This document shows positions 10,553 to 22,945 of a stretch of 64,000 nt of DNA, one piece after another. Source of the stretch: Rhyacophila brunnea (Eukaryota; Arthropoda; Insecta; Trichoptera; Rhyacophilidae); assembly GCA_022495005.1 (NCBI GenBank), contig JAGYXB010001327.1, positions 62,001 through 126,000 of the forward strand, given 5' to 3'. The stretch's first letter is position 1. Every line of letters starts with the position of its first letter. The notes under the pieces are model-generated. The model searched no databases. It was not told the origin of the DNA and saw only the letters and a list, made by a program, of their open reading frames with translations. Position numbers and translations under genes: made by a program.

Positions 10553-12547
10553 AGTATAAAAATCAATATATAAAAAAATATTTCATTACAAATTAATTAA
10601 TAATATCTCTAATGCTTTTGTGAACAAAATTCACGAACGTTGATTGACTACTTTGTGCCTGTTACGTAAACCTTAGAATTTTATTGTTATTTATATGACG
10701 TGTTCCATGTTTGCAGTTTAACGTTCAGATGCTTCAGTGATTTTAAGTATCGAAGTCTATTTTGGAATGTGGGTATCTACGTTGATGTGAGAAAAAGATA
10801 TAATTGTCAGTTGATTACATTATTTATAGTGTAATTTTTAATTATATTTTATTGTTAACTTATTGCATTTGCCAGTCTAGCGTCGCGCTTCAGATAGCAT
10901 ATTTACGCTACAAATGACACGACGACAAACGGATAAAAAGGTTTTTATATTTTACAATATTACCAACTGTTTGGAAACCACCACAGAATTAAAAAAAAAT
11001 GTATACTTACGGTTAATTACTGCCATTTCTTGATCTAGAACCCCAAACCTCCTTAAAATGTTTGTATTTTGTAGACGAAGCAATATACATATATATTTAT
11101 CTATGCTTAAAGGTAGTTACAAGAATGTTCGATAGGTAGATCGATCCTAAATGTTTTTTTAACGTTTACCTCGACTTGTATAAAGAAATACTAATGCAAT
11201 ATGCTTTATAACGTTTTTAAATTAGGGACAATGCAGAGCAAACAACGCAGTTTATTTTTATGACCTAAATTATAAATGTTATTAGATACGTTATATTAGA
11301 TTATTAAATTTGACTTGTGCTGTTAGAAGATGTAAAATAAAACAGGTATCCCAAAGTCCCAAATTGCAAACGGCACGTCATGCGTTTGCAGTCCGCAATA
11401 AATGTTTTGGATGTTTATGTACATAATATACAGAAAATGGGATTATTTCAATTCTGAATGTAATTATTGTCATTTTTTAAATTTTAATGCTGTAGATTGA
11501 AAAGTCACACCGAAAGAAAAACTATCGATATTGTCTTATTGTATCAATACAAATATCTGTATGAACAAAAATTGTCACTGAGACCTTATATATTCGAGAA
11601 AAGATGTCAGATATGAAAGTGCCTTCATAGCGGGCATATAATTTCAATCATAGTATCAATTATTAGTACCCATACTTTTTACATAAGTAATACACATGGT
11701 TCCATAAGTAGTTTTTATTTTTATTATATTTGACTGTCAATAAGTTAAATGTCTCATATTCTAAACAAAGTACCGATTAAGAAAACAACAAAATTATTCA
11801 ACATCTAATTGTTTGTTTCTATTATTTTCTTCATGAGAAGTAGTGAGTAAAATCAAATAGTTTAACTATTATTGTAAAAAGGGACAATAATCCTATGTGT
11901 TCCAGTGTTGAAAGACATTTTGTATATTACAGGCGCCACCTTGGTTTTATTTAACAATTTTTAAAAATCACTGATTCACTATTAATTGATTCCATATTAT
12001 TTATCTAATACAGGTACCTAATTTTAATAATTTGCCTACTTTAGGTAGGCAAAAAATTATCCAAAATAAAAAGTACATTTTTGAGACCTACGAACCCAAT
12101 AACAAAATCTCAATTGGGTTAATTTAAAATATTCAAGCGTAGGTAGGTAGGTATTATGTATTCGGGAAATTATTATCATTAAAAATTTTCAGGTCTTTAA
12201 TCAGTGGTGTCCCGAAAATACATGTTTTGAATTTAGTTACTTACTTCAGTCATCAATATACGACTCGATGGCATGTACAATGTATTCAAACGAAAGGCCA
12301 GTGTGCGTTGTATTGATTAATTATTTATGTGTGTCGGAAAAAATATTATCAAGCCTTCACGAACCGAAAAAAAGTGATGATCGATTGTCCCCATTTCGAT
12401 TTACATGCAGCAGTTTCACTACAATTGGTTTAATCTATTCTTATTATCATTTTCACAAAGTATTCTGCACTCTTTAATATTAAACCAATTAATAATAAAA
12501 CAAGACAATACCAAAATTATTCAAGTTATTTTATTCACTGACAAAAA
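10553..12547. other. AT-rich noncoding DNA
   Basis: Nothing recognised apart from a small palindrome (tgcaaacg...cgtttgca, about 11367-11392) and taggtaggtaggt runs at about 12143. The open frame at 12268-12477 has no recognisable feature. Confidence 0.4.
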
Positions 12548-13253
12548 TGTAGGCCTGTGAAGGCCTCCGACTTCCTGACTAGCTCAGGCACTTGGAAGTG
12601 GAGGTTCATTAATGTGGAGGAACAGGCAGGAACCTCATGGACGTGGAGTAACCAAGAAGTCACGGGGCACAAAGTCAATTAAACACCAGATGAAATCTTC
12701 AGAACTCGTATTTTATTGTTATTAGAATATGTTTGGCCTTATGGCATTCCTTCATCAAGGATTATAGTCCAAAGGTATCATTCACATTGGTATCGAAAGT
12801 CCCAAAGTTTATAATAATTAAAAGAAACTCGATTTATTGTTATTATCCATACACCACAATTAGTAAGGAAAAAAAAGTCAAATCAATTAATATTCGAAGT
12901 TCACAGTTCGAAGTCTCAATAAACAAGAGTCAACTAATATCCGAAGTCACAAAAATAACCACATTTATTACTGATTAATTAAAAATTAATTCGAATATTA
13001 TTATTTAATTATTTTAAAATTAACTTGATTATTATTAACTAATTATTTAACATTAACTTAATTATTTCTAATTAGTTATGCAGACGAGATCGAGAGGGTC
13101 CCGGAGATACAAGCCGTCGCAGAAACGACTCCCGGAACCCACAAGTGACAAAACAGACTGCCTTTGGATTTAATAATCTTGCCTTTTTATCCGTTAGGGG
13201 TGGTTGTATTTCTTACAAATCCACACTGATCACCGATACCGCCATATGCTACA
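12548..13253 (-). mobile_element. possible solo LTR
   Basis: On the minus strand this block begins TGTAGC (13253) and ends CCTACA (12548), matching the short TG...CA inverted termini of LTRs, and it contains AATAAA-like signals. It is less AT-rich than its flanks. However, no 4-6 bp target duplication, primer-binding site or polypurine tract is evident and no second copy exists in the window. The call rests on terminal pattern and length alone. Confidence 0.22.
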
Positions 13254-13559
13254 CATTTATATAAGGTTGACGGATGTCAGACTATCAACCAAACATATAG
13301 CGATATCGATGTACATAATATGATTAATATTAATATTACTTTAATTACATTAATTCCTTAATTACTATATACCACTAACGCCCATCCATATGTCCCCCTT
13401 TATTATCTCGTTAACCCTTGCATTACATATTAATTTACAATTTACAATACATATTATAATTACAAATGAAATTTTATATTACATCTAATCTAACTTAATT
13501 AACCCCTTTATCCAATATATATTTAATTCAAATTTAATCCTATAACCTTATTACCTGGT

Positions 13560-13820
13560 CTGCGACCGACTTATTCATCCACAGTTCACCCTGAGAAGTC
13601 GTGGGACCTGCCAGAGCAAACTGCGGGACTTATACCTATGTAATATTTCGTATGTTTTTGTTCGGCCTTGTCGAGGGTCATCATCATTCCACCGGTGGCA
13701 CATTGACTACCAGGGTCAAACCGAGCGGCTGGGGGCACTACTCCTTATGGGAGCGCCCCCCACAAGGGCGGAAAAATCAGTGTGTGACACCTGCTAAATT
13801 TGCGGAGAAGAACTCCGTGA
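13560..13820. other. GC-richer block of unknown origin
   Basis: This block is more GC-rich than its surroundings and carries a plus-strand open frame from 13601 that runs into the adjacent MITE. Segments such as GHYSLWERPPQGRKNQCVTP look protein-like rather than random, but I cannot assign them. It may be a fragment of another transposable element interrupted by the MITE at 13822. Confidence 0.3.
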
Positions 13821-13821
13821 T

Positions 13822-14245
13822 TAGCGATTCCAATCCCGGGATCCAGAATCCCGGGATCCCGGGATCCCGAACTATTTTCGATACCTATGAATCCCGGGAT
13901 TGATAAACATAATCCCGGGATTTCGGGATTGATTTTTTTTATTAATTTTTATGGAAAATAAAATAAAAGCGAAAATGTAACAGAAAAAATACTTTCAATA
14001 AAAAATAACTATAGTAGAAATAAACTTAGTTTGAATGAAGTTTGATTTATACCCCATGTGTAGGTTGCCGATTCATTTTATTTTTTCACATAAATTATTA
14101 AAAATGAGAAAGATTGGAAAAAAACAATGCTTCGCACTTTTGACAAAGTAATTCCATCATGATCTCATACGTTTACGGCAGTTTCATATTTGGCTGACTA
14201 ATTAGATCCCGGGATCAGAATTTTGGCTCGGGATTGGATTCCCTA
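13822..14245 (+). mobile_element. hAT-like MITE A (CCCGGGATT family), exact TSD
   Basis: The termini TAGCGATTCCAATCCCGGGA and GGATTGGATTCCCTA are inverted. They are flanked by identical 8-bp repeats tccgtgat at 13814-13821 and 14246-14253. The left subterminal region holds multiple overlapping aatcccgggatcc units. The interior (about 13930-14205) is homologous, in opposite orientation, to the element at 16561-17286, including aaaacaatgcttcgcactttt and gcagtttcatatttggctga. The length is 424 bp with no coding capacity. Confidence 0.88.
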
Positions 14246-14253
14246 TCCGTGAT

Positions 14254-15075
14254 ATATTAGGCTGCCTTAGGGAATCAATCCATCGGGATGAATTTCCAAA
14301 GCTGTCATTTAAGCCACGCCTTGTTTTCACCACCTTTTATTTTTACCACGTTTTTCTTAGCTCGTAGTCTTGTTTGTCCGGTGGTTGTTTATCCAGTACA
14401 GATCTTGCAATCGATTTTTAACTAGCTTGCCGACTAGCTAGACATATGAAACTTTTAGAATATATCAGAACACGATGCCAATGCATTCTTTTAATACTTT
14501 TAGCCATCTTTAAGTAGATTTGAATTCATTTTCAGTTAATTCTGTTTTGTATGAAAAGTTATTTCGGAAGAAATCCGTAACCCAATCCACTATTATTTGT
14601 TCTTAAGCGGGTGGTCCTAGCAACTAAATTATTAATATATACGTGCGTTACTATGGAAATCAAAATGACATTTCAGTATTCTATATATTTTGTTCGTTGC
14701 AAAATAGCAAAAAAATGATATGTTGACAATTGCCTCATTTTGTCCTAAATTATTAAAACATAGAATTATCAAGTTTATATGATTCAACAGAAAATTTAAA
14801 AACGTGATATATAAAAAGTTCTTTTTATCTTGTAATTATTATTATTTGTAGCTTTATAATTGATGTATAAAACTGTTTTATAGATGCATACCTACATTGA
14901 GTACTATTGTTAATAGTTTCCTATTATCTATTACGAAACATCTACATGTTGGTGACCAAGTCCTACATCAGATTGTAACCAAGGAAAGAATACATAGTTA
15001 AAGCTATTATTGTATTCTTTCCTTAAAAAGGAAAATAAATACTGATGTAACCCATTGAATTGAGACATTTATTAA
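14254..15075. other. noncoding with one small hairpin
   Basis: No gene was recognised. A 14-bp perfect inverted repeat (aaggaaagaataca at 14981-14994 and its complement at 15011-15024) sits inside a wider pair tacatcag/ctgatgta (about 14964-15049). It could form an 85-nt hairpin. Confidence 0.4.
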
Positions 15076-15079
15076 ACGT

Positions 15080-15320
15080 TCTTTTTTTGACCATATCCGA
15101 TCCTAAAAAGATCGTAGGGCCTCCACAGAGTGGAGGTTTGTAGTACCTAACAGATTTTTGTTTTACGAGAAATGAGTGTTGGCCACATGCTCAACCTATT
15201 AGGTCCGCATTCTGACTCCAAACACAAATTGAAAAACAATATGTGTATTTTACAGACTCGGAATTCGAACCTGGGACCCACGGCCGACGCGTTAGCCGCT
15301 CCGCCATCATGGGCGTTACA
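15080..15320 (-). mobile_element. tRNA-derived SINE, second type
   Basis: Minus-strand reading from 15320 shows a tRNA-like head: A-box-like TGGCGGAGCGGCTAACG (a long variable-arm tRNA pattern), then GGTTCGAATTC, a good B box, 30-40 nt downstream. A non-tRNA body follows, with ccacagagtggagg and agatcgtagg segments and a T/A-rich end near 15080. The acceptor stem is not preserved, so this is a SINE head and not a tRNA gene. Confidence 0.5.
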
Positions 15321-16160
15321 CTTTTTTACTATGAAACAAAACGATCAATACAAGATTACTTTTTTTTGTAATAATCATAAATACCCCATAATTTTCGTTA
15401 ATATCGCAGTGAGATAAGTGAGATGTTTGAATAGGCTTATGAATCTATTCGCTCGTGCATATAATTAATTGTCCGTATTGTCAATAATAATTCTGGGTAC
15501 GTGGTTGAAGTTTTAAAATACAATTAAGTACTATGTTTATTTTGTAAAACTATGATAATTCACGATAATTAAAGCACCTACACATAGTAATAACAACATA
15601 CTATAATATCGTGATATCTTAAAGCTCTCCCTGTAAATTTATGTTATAATAGGTTTAGTGTGTAATAATATAATATATGTGATGTGGGCTTTCGGTTGAG
15701 AGACTGCCAATCTATCATACTATACAGAATCTAGATATATGTAGATACATATAGATATATATAGCCTTGAACTCGCATTTTTTGTATTCACTTTGGGCCT
15801 GTTCCAGGTTGTGTACATATATGCAAACCATACTGCCTATTATAGCAGCCGGTACATATATTATGTGTAGTCGTATCTCTACAACCGCATATAATTTGCA
15901 GCGATAGAAAAGCACAATCGCTATGCGTGCAATTTTTATGTTTGTAATAAAGTTCTTATACGTTGAATATTTATTTAATTACTTTAGGTAGTGAATTTCT
16001 TTTATTTTGTTCCACTCTATTTATATATTTAGCAAGTATTTTTTATCTCCAGTTTACCAAAAATAGATAAGTTGTTTAACAAAAAAAGTTGTTCGCTAAA
16101 GCTATTTTGTCTTAGTAAATTATTATGGATCTACTTTTGTCGGCTAATCATTGACTATTG
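15321..16160. other. AT-rich noncoding DNA
   Basis: Nothing recognised. Confidence 0.4.
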
Positions 16161-16164
16161 TATG

Positions 16165-16410
16165 TAGGGTATGTGGGGCAGCAATCCTTCTAAAAATCTA
16201 AATATCTCGGCTGTTAAATATGTTCATGAGAATAATAATTAGCAATCATTTTTTAAAGTGGAAAGGATTCAAGACAGTTTGATCAACGAATTAGAGAAGG
16301 TACAATGGGCATTTAAATGAAAGAGTACGCGATATTTCCAGCCGATTAATATTAACACAATGGAGATATTTAGTGATTTTTTTAGTACTATCTGGGTTCC
16401 ACCTTGATTT
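16165..16410. mobile_element. candidate MITE with imperfect ~50-bp TIRs
   Basis: The left end (ctaaaaatctaaatatctcg near 16190) and the right end (gagatatttagtgatttttt near 16361) are inverted copies. The similarity extends outward through gtgg/ccac with indels. No target duplication was resolved. Confidence 0.35.
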
Positions 16411-16560
16411 ACATACTGTGTATTGTAATTGCAACGCTGAAATTGTGGACATCTGTCGTATTTCAAAAAAACTCTTTATAATAAATAGTTAGTACTAAAT
16501 CTGGTTTCAAATACAGTTGATGATTGTGAATTTGTAGTTAACTAGTGGAGTAGTGGCAGA

Positions 16561-17286
16561 TAGGGAATCCAATCCCGAGCCAAAATTCTGATCCCGGGAT
16601 TTCGTGATTACAATTTGACAATCCCGGGATCCCGGGACTGGTCCCGGGATTGGCATTTTTTCCATAGTTAATATAATTTTTTTATATTTAGAAATAACAT
16701 TGATAAAATCGGTCAAAAATAAATCTAGTATAATTTATACTATTTACCTAAGACATTTTTATTGTTAATTTTGTGTACGTTCAATCTTGAAAATACATAA
16801 GTTAATGGAGTAAATAATATTGTAATATAAATAATAATGTGAATTTAATATGAGATTGCTGTTTCTGATAGTAAAGACTTAATTAATGGGTTAGCGAGAT
16901 TTAAAATAGTAAAGCAAATCGTGGTGTATGGCCTTTCCGCTTCATAAATCTAATTAGTCAGCCAAATATGAAACTGCCGTAAACGTATGAGATCATGATG
17001 GAATTACTTTGTCAAAAGTGCGAAGCATTGTTTTTTTCCAATCTTTCTCATTTTTATTAATTTATGTAAAAAAATAAAATGAATCGGCAACCTATATGTG
17101 GGTATAAATCAAATTTCATTCAAACTCAGTTTATTTCTAGTTTTTTATATATTTATATTATAATATTTTTTCTGTTATATTTTCGTTTTTATTTTATTTT
17201 CCATAAAAATTTTCGGGATTATGTTTACCAATCCCGGGATTCATAGGTATCGAAAATAGCTCGGGATCCCGGGATTGGAATCCCTA
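16561..17286 (-). mobile_element. hAT-like MITE B (CCCGGGATT family), exact TSD
   Basis: The termini TAGGGAATCCAATCCCGAGC and CGGGATTGGAATCCCTA are inverted. They are flanked by identical 8-bp repeats gtggcaga at 16553-16560 and 17287-17294. It is the same family as the element at 13822-14245 but inverted relative to it and 726 bp long. The extra DNA, about 350 bp, lies between 16601 and about 16947 and includes its own cluster of cccgggat repeats (16620-16655). No transposase is present. Confidence 0.88.
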
Positions 17287-17529
17287 GTGGCAGACCACTC
17301 GCTTGCAAAGCTGTGAGTGGAATCTTAAATGTGGTGAGTGAACGACTGACTAACATTAAGTAAGTTTGTTAAGATAACTTTCGTTCTGGATATGGCTCAT
17401 ATACCTATTCCGATTTTGAGTACTACGATACTACCGTATCGCTAGGAGTAAGCAGCTTTTTTAGCATTTTGGCTTTGTGCCGTACCTACATTACAATATG
17501 GCATAATTAGTAAGAATTATTCTCTTTTA

Positions 17530-17860
17530 TATTCTTCTTATTTTAGTGTCATCTTTCATCGAAGGTTGACGGCCTAATTGCAATACATCTCCCTATCCCA
17601 GGGCCTATCATATCAGATCACCAACGTCTTGGGAATTCAGCCACTTACGGAGGTAGCGTAGCCAAAACAATCTCTTTCTGCCCTCAACCTTCTGCAGTAT
17701 AAGCTGGAGTAAATTATTATATTTCTCATTGCGAGCAATATGCGATTTTTCTGTGTTTACTATATTTATTCTCTTCGGTTTATTGTCTAGTCTTAAAGGC
17801 TCTTCATCGGCAATGTTATACTGAGATTGCTTAAATATGTTTTATATTTCAGAAGCGAGC
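17530..17860 (-). pseudogene. LINE ORF2 C-terminal relic
   Basis: Minus-strand translation includes SHIARNEKYNNLLQLILQKV, then EGRKRLFWLRYLRKWLNSQD. This corresponds to the GHIxRxxxYxLLxxIxxGKVEGKR...WLxNLRxWF segment near the end of insect endonuclease-reverse-transcriptase LINEs. A stop follows near 17600. The start is lost upstream in AT-rich sequence around 17860. It is the same segment type as the relic at 9585 but on the opposite strand. Confidence 0.65.
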
Positions 17861-18435
17861 GGTAAAAAATGTCAAGTCCACGTTGAGAACTTCACAGGAG
17901 AGAAAACATAGTAATTTTCCCTCTTTATCTGGTTTTTGTTAGTCTGATAAGTTATAAAATATCTACATTGATTTTATAATAAGTATATTTTTTTGTTGTG
18001 TCTTCTTCCTAATGTTTAAATATTTTTTTTTGTTTTTTTTAAATGCAAAACGGGGATTTTAAGTTACTGCAATTTATCATGTTATCGACAACGAACAATT
18101 AAGGTTCAACATGGTAATGGTACTACCTACCATGGTCAATACAATCTTGAAACAAAGTTCCCTATATTTGAACTTATATGCTGGTATATTTGAATAGTCA
18201 TATTAATGTATCCTTTTCGTTATTATATGTTTAAGAATGGTGCTTTTAATATAACCTAATGATTTTATTGGCCTATTATTTTCTGAGTAAATGCTAAAAC
18301 ATTAATTTCCGCACCGACAAATTTTCAGCTGTCGACCTGATAGTCCACCGCCTTGATGTCGGTTTCGCACTTCGGCTACAAACAAACAACACAATTACAT
18401 ACTGTCAAATTCAGTGCGAATGGACGAGTGTATAG
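17861..18435. other. AT-rich noncoding DNA
   Basis: Nothing recognised. Confidence 0.35.
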
Positions 18436-18439
18436 TATA

Positions 18440-18790
18440 CAATTATACATACACACATTCTACTCGACGTACGCTGCATTCGCGGTCGAGGTAATTGATA
18501 TGACACCGCTTATGTAACCGACCTTGGACGGTCCGCCAGCCCAAAATCGCGGTCCTCGTGTTGGTGCAATTTCGCGTGCATTTTCTACTCTTATATGTAC
18601 ACACAGAGATTGTGCGGTCGCATAATAAATATCATAATATTGTATTGTTTTTGTACTACACAATATAATAATATGTATATAGAAGTTGCTGATATCGTTC
18701 CCGCTTCCGCTGTGGCCTTGGGAAACGATAACGTGTAATAATATAATATGATGGAAGTCGAGTGTCATCGTTAAATACATCGCCGAAATT
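18440..18790. other. less AT-rich block, possible regulatory DNA
   Basis: GC rises over about 18470-18610 and 18690-18730, with CpG-containing words (cgcggtcgagg, ggtcctcgtg). A 106-codon frame is open on the minus strand (18780 to 18460) but resembles no family and has no upstream promoter or splice signal I can defend. Confidence 0.3.
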
Positions 18791-19111
18791 TGTGTACATT
18801 AGTCTATTGCGTTTTACAGATTATGCAAACATTATCGATAAATGCGTCGCGGTGGGTACTTCGAACCATTAATGCACCGATAAAGTGACGCATTTTCTAG
18901 CAATTTAAGCTATATTTATACACTAAACGCTTTCACATGCTTACATAGATTTCATTGCTTACAGTATAAAAAATGAGTGTATGACACGTGTGATCGAAAT
19001 TCTCGACATAGAATTAATCCATTCCATCTTCACTTCCACTATCTATATACTCGCCAGTCTTCGTGATATATTTTCAGGGTCAGATTTACACTTCAAGGGG
19101 TCCTACCTTAA

Positions 19112-19590
19112 GGGCCCACATTCTCAACGTCAAATGTCAAACGTCATAGGTCAAAATGGACATTTTATGGTATTTTCAAAGCATTAGCCTAAACATTCCT
19201 TAAACGTTTTAGATAATCTATTTATATAATTTTTAAGCCTTATTATCCTTTATATTTATTTTAAACAAGTTTGATGACTGCATAACGTATTTCTATTACA
19301 TAAAATAGTATTCTATTAAGCCTCTCGATCTAATGTTTTAGAATATTGTCATATATCAGTACATCCATGTGCAGTGGTGTTAAGATTTTTTAGATTTTTT
19401 AATTTTTAAACGCATTTATAAAGCCATTAGTAAAATTAATGTTAACATTATATAGCGAAAATTTTACGATAAAAAAATATATTTTATGATCTCTGTGATA
19501 CCACAATTGACAAGAAGTAGGCAGGTAGATGATTCTAAAGATACTGATTATAAGGTATGTCATTGACCATTCAAATGTGATAAATATCCT
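19112..19590 (+). mobile_element. TTAA-flanked long-TIR MITE, truncated copy
   Basis: It starts directly after TTAA (19108-19111) with GGGCCCACATTCTCAACGTC and follows the reverse complement of the 57036-57688 element through ccttattatcctttatattt and gatgactgcataa to about cattgaccattcaaatgtg. The other TIR is missing. Orientation is opposite to the 7947 copy. Confidence 0.7.
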
Positions 19591-20158
19591 ACGAATAATG
19601 ATTGTTTTATAATAATTATTGACCTAAGAACAAGGTAGTATTTTTTTTGAAATACACCATTTCTATTGGCATTTCCCAGTGGTTAAGCTACAACATACGG
19701 CCGTAGCCATAAATTGATAAATGAAGTAGGGAGTAAGATCATGTTAACGCGTGTGTTTGAACAGGTACCGTTTTAAAAAAACGATTTTTTTTGATGAGGT
19801 TTACTTAATCATTATTTCTATTACGCATGTTCAAGTTGTAAAAAGAACAACCAAAATTCAACACTAGACTTCGTAAACGTATACATATTATTTGATTCGC
19901 ATTTAGATTGTATATCTTTGACTGTGGATTGTGAAATTTGTTATCAGCATTATTTATATTTATTTGTCGGATTCCGGGGTCCCTACCTTCATAATATACG
20001 TAAAAATAAAATGGCCAAATTACGTAATATATAATATTGCAGTTGCGAAGGGTAGAAATAGGTTGATACAATTTAAAATAAATAGTGTAAGTAGTATAGG
20101 TATTAAACTTTGTCAGTCAAACGTATTTTTTTTCATTGAACTAATACTACAATGTGTC
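19591..20158. other. AT-rich noncoding DNA
   Basis: Nothing recognised. Confidence 0.35.
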
Positions 20159-20258
20159 AAATTCAATTAAACCTGTGCCTAAGCCAAGTCATAGTATAAT
20201 AGTATTATATACTATGACTACTATTATGGTTTGGTTTAGGCATGGTTTAATTGAATTT
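20159..20258. repeat. fold-back palindrome of about 100 bp
   Basis: aattcaattaaacc...gcctaagccaa on the left is repeated inverted as ttggtttaggcatggtttaa...ttgaatt on the right. An inner pair gtcatagtata/tatactatgac closes the loop. One arm carries about 12 extra bases. It could be a tiny MITE or give a hairpin transcript. Confidence 0.55.
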
Positions 20259-21784
20259 TCAAAACTAGCCAGCACTACTTCTACTAAATTCGCTACTGCA
20301 ATTATCGGCAATGCGTAAATTTTCAAGATATTCCATATTTTTTTAATATGAGCGTACAAATTCTGCAGAAGTATTGAATATTTACCTATTAGCCCCTTAC
20401 TGCGCAAATTACGCTGTGAAGAGTTTTTTCGCTGTAGTCGACCGTTGTATACGAAAGCAGTATCGAACCAACGAACTAGCTGCAGGCCCAGAATATCAAA
20501 AGAAGTTGAGAGGTATTTATTTTGCATTATATACAATTTGCATAAAAATATCAAGTATGAATTTCAAATCAAGGCATCTATCTAGAAATAAAAGTGCCTA
20601 GGGTCTACGAATGTCTTAAGACGGCCCTGCGTGTAATCATCCATGTCCACGCTATCAGTAAGCTTTATTTTAGTATGTAAGGTCAAAAGATAGACCCAAT
20701 GCCCCAATACTGCAGCTCAATGGTAGACTGTCTTCTGTGTGGCTGTAGGTATAATGTGATTCTTCAGACGAACTGTTCAAAAAGCTCCGAACGGTTTATT
20801 ATTATTGTATTACGCGGTGTGTTAAATAAAAAACGCAAAAGACTGAATGCCAGTGAAGGAGGTGTATTAACCACATAAATGAATTTGATGGACAACCCAT
20901 TGCACCCGCCACAAGGATGTGAATTTGTGTTAAATTGATGTTAAATATGTGGAAAGCCGATATAGAATAATATGTTAGTATTGTAAGTACGATGGGCACG
21001 TTCCTTGGAGATGGTAACGAAGAGAAACTCACTTTGTTTTGAATCCTGTTTAGAGTTTCTTTTTATACTGCACCCTTATGAAAGCCTTGAAATATATCCT
21101 AAGCCCCTACCTATCAATATAATGATGTATCATAATCGGAATGGATAGTTTGAATGCAATTGGCTATTTTTAGCGCAACGATATATTATTAGTGAACGTT
21201 AAATTTCAGCTCCTCCCGGAAATGGGTGTATCTAGTTGCATGCATTCCTTCCACGGATAATAACCGATGATTAAAATCGACATGTTAAAAAGAGGTATTT
21301 GTTTTTGTTTCAAATCAAAGTTTAATAATCTGAAGGTATTATAATATTCTGTTAATAATGAAATAATTAAATAGGTAGTTATCATTATTTTATTTGTTTA
21401 AACTTTCGGCTGTTCTTCCATTTCGTTTTATCGTTTGTTTATGTAATATGATTATTGACATGTTTTTAAAGAATGCGTCTTTTTTTAAACATGTTTGTTA
21501 TTTTCTGATGGTGTTGCATTTTTGCTGTCGATAAAAATGTTATTTGCAGAATAAATAAATAAAATAACAATAAATACTTTCATTTTTGTTTCAATGGAAC
21601 TTGGACCGTGAATAGTTAATCAATTCTCACACATCTACACGACTCGTTGATGCAATTTAATTACGCATAATTATTTTTTATTCGTTTATCGTGTTTTGAT
21701 TTCGCTTTATATTATCAAGCGTGTTAGTTAATCACTGTATTATTACTGTAAATATAATATTGTGAAACATGGACTATCGGTAAT
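20259..21784. other. noncoding, mostly AT-rich
   Basis: A tRNA A-box-like word (cagctcaatggtaga) occurs near 20713, but no B box follows. The 20820-21040 stretch is somewhat GC-richer, with a minus-strand open frame lacking motifs. Confidence 0.3.
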
Positions 21785-21990
21785 CGACTAGCGTAGCATG
21801 GAAAAGTGCATGCTGGGAATAACGCGCAAGGATTAATAAAAATGGATACCTAAAGTAACAGAGGTTAAGCGACGTAATAGAGACCGTCAAGCATCTACAA
21901 TGTAAATGAGCAGGAGATAGGTATGGTTAGGAAAAGAAAGCTCTCCGTCTAATCCAGTCATTCAATCGTATACTGGAGTATACGTTTTAT
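21785..21990 (+). pseudogene. LINE ORF2 3' relic
   Basis: Frame pieces on the plus strand read MEKCMLGITRKD, then after stops VIETVKHLQCK, GDRYG. This corresponds to the R.MER.MLG.S.RDRIRN...K..WAGH region of insect endonuclease-reverse-transcriptase LINEs. It is heavily decayed, with frameshifts and stops. No polymerase domain remains. Confidence 0.5.
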
Positions 21991-22609
21991 AAATTTGCAC
22001 TTTTTTACACTCTCTACTATACCTACTAATACGGTGATACGCCTCTTTGCCTAATTACCTCGCATAAAATTAAAACAAATGATATTCACTTGTATTAATA
22101 TATGTCGTAATAAATAAATAGGTATATAAGTAGATAATTTATGTAAAAAATATATTTTTAGAATATATTACCGCCTGTTAGAATATATCACAAGCCGGAG
22201 TGCAAAGTTATGATTTATTGTTTTTAAGGTTAACAAATACTGTACGCTAGTGCGCTGTTAATATGACATTAACACGTTGTAAGTGCTTTCAATTTATTAT
22301 TGTTTGGCCGACGGATAAAATTTCCTGTTTAAGTATCGAACTTTGTCTTAAAGTCGATATTTAAATCAATAAAAAAATATTATATTGGTTATGTGTACAT
22401 AGGTATCTATTTTTTAAAAGTAAATCGTAACTTCGGCATGCGTTAGTAAATCGAACCGAAAATGTAAAACAATGTTAAAAATCAACAAAATTGGTATTTT
22501 TGGTTAGCGTAATAATAAGTTGTCCTAATGCCGAACTACTAATTTTGTATCTAGTCTGGCTTCTTATAAATAAAATAATTTACTTACCAATCAAACAATG
22601 TAACCTAAT

Positions 22610-22945
22610 GAAAGCATTTGACGTCACCGGCTTTGCGGTCGAATTTAAAGTCGAACAAGTAGTATGATGCGCAAAAAAACAACGAAATGCCAATTTGTAA
22701 AATAGATTCCAAGGTCTGTGGGCAATAATGCAGCGCAGCGGAGGCCAAGTGCAGGCGGTAAAAGCGCTCTCTGGAGATGATGATTCTCACCAAAGCATTT
22801 GCCGGCCGGAATTCGCGTGGGATCGCTCGCGCTTTTCTCCGCTGAAAAATAAAGCTCATTTACTTCATTTGCAGCCGGATTATTTTTATAAGCGGTCGGG
22901 TCAATACGGCGTATTGCACAATCCGCCGTAGTATAAGTAATGTAA
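22610..22945. promoter_or_regulatory. GC-richer island, candidate conserved noncoding block
   Basis: This 335-bp block stands out from the AT-rich flanks and contains ggtcgaatttaaagtcgaac, cagcgcagcggaggcc and gccggccggaattcg. Open frames exist on both strands, as expected in GC-richer DNA. The best three overlap each other, and none has recognisable domains. I call it regulatory or exonic only as a possibility. Confidence 0.3.

Noticed and set aside
18460..18780. 106-codon minus-strand frame
   Set aside because: No domain, no splice or initiation context; listed only as part of a composition-shifted block.
20700..20760. tRNA or SINE head from an A-box-like word
   Set aside because: No B box within the expected distance.
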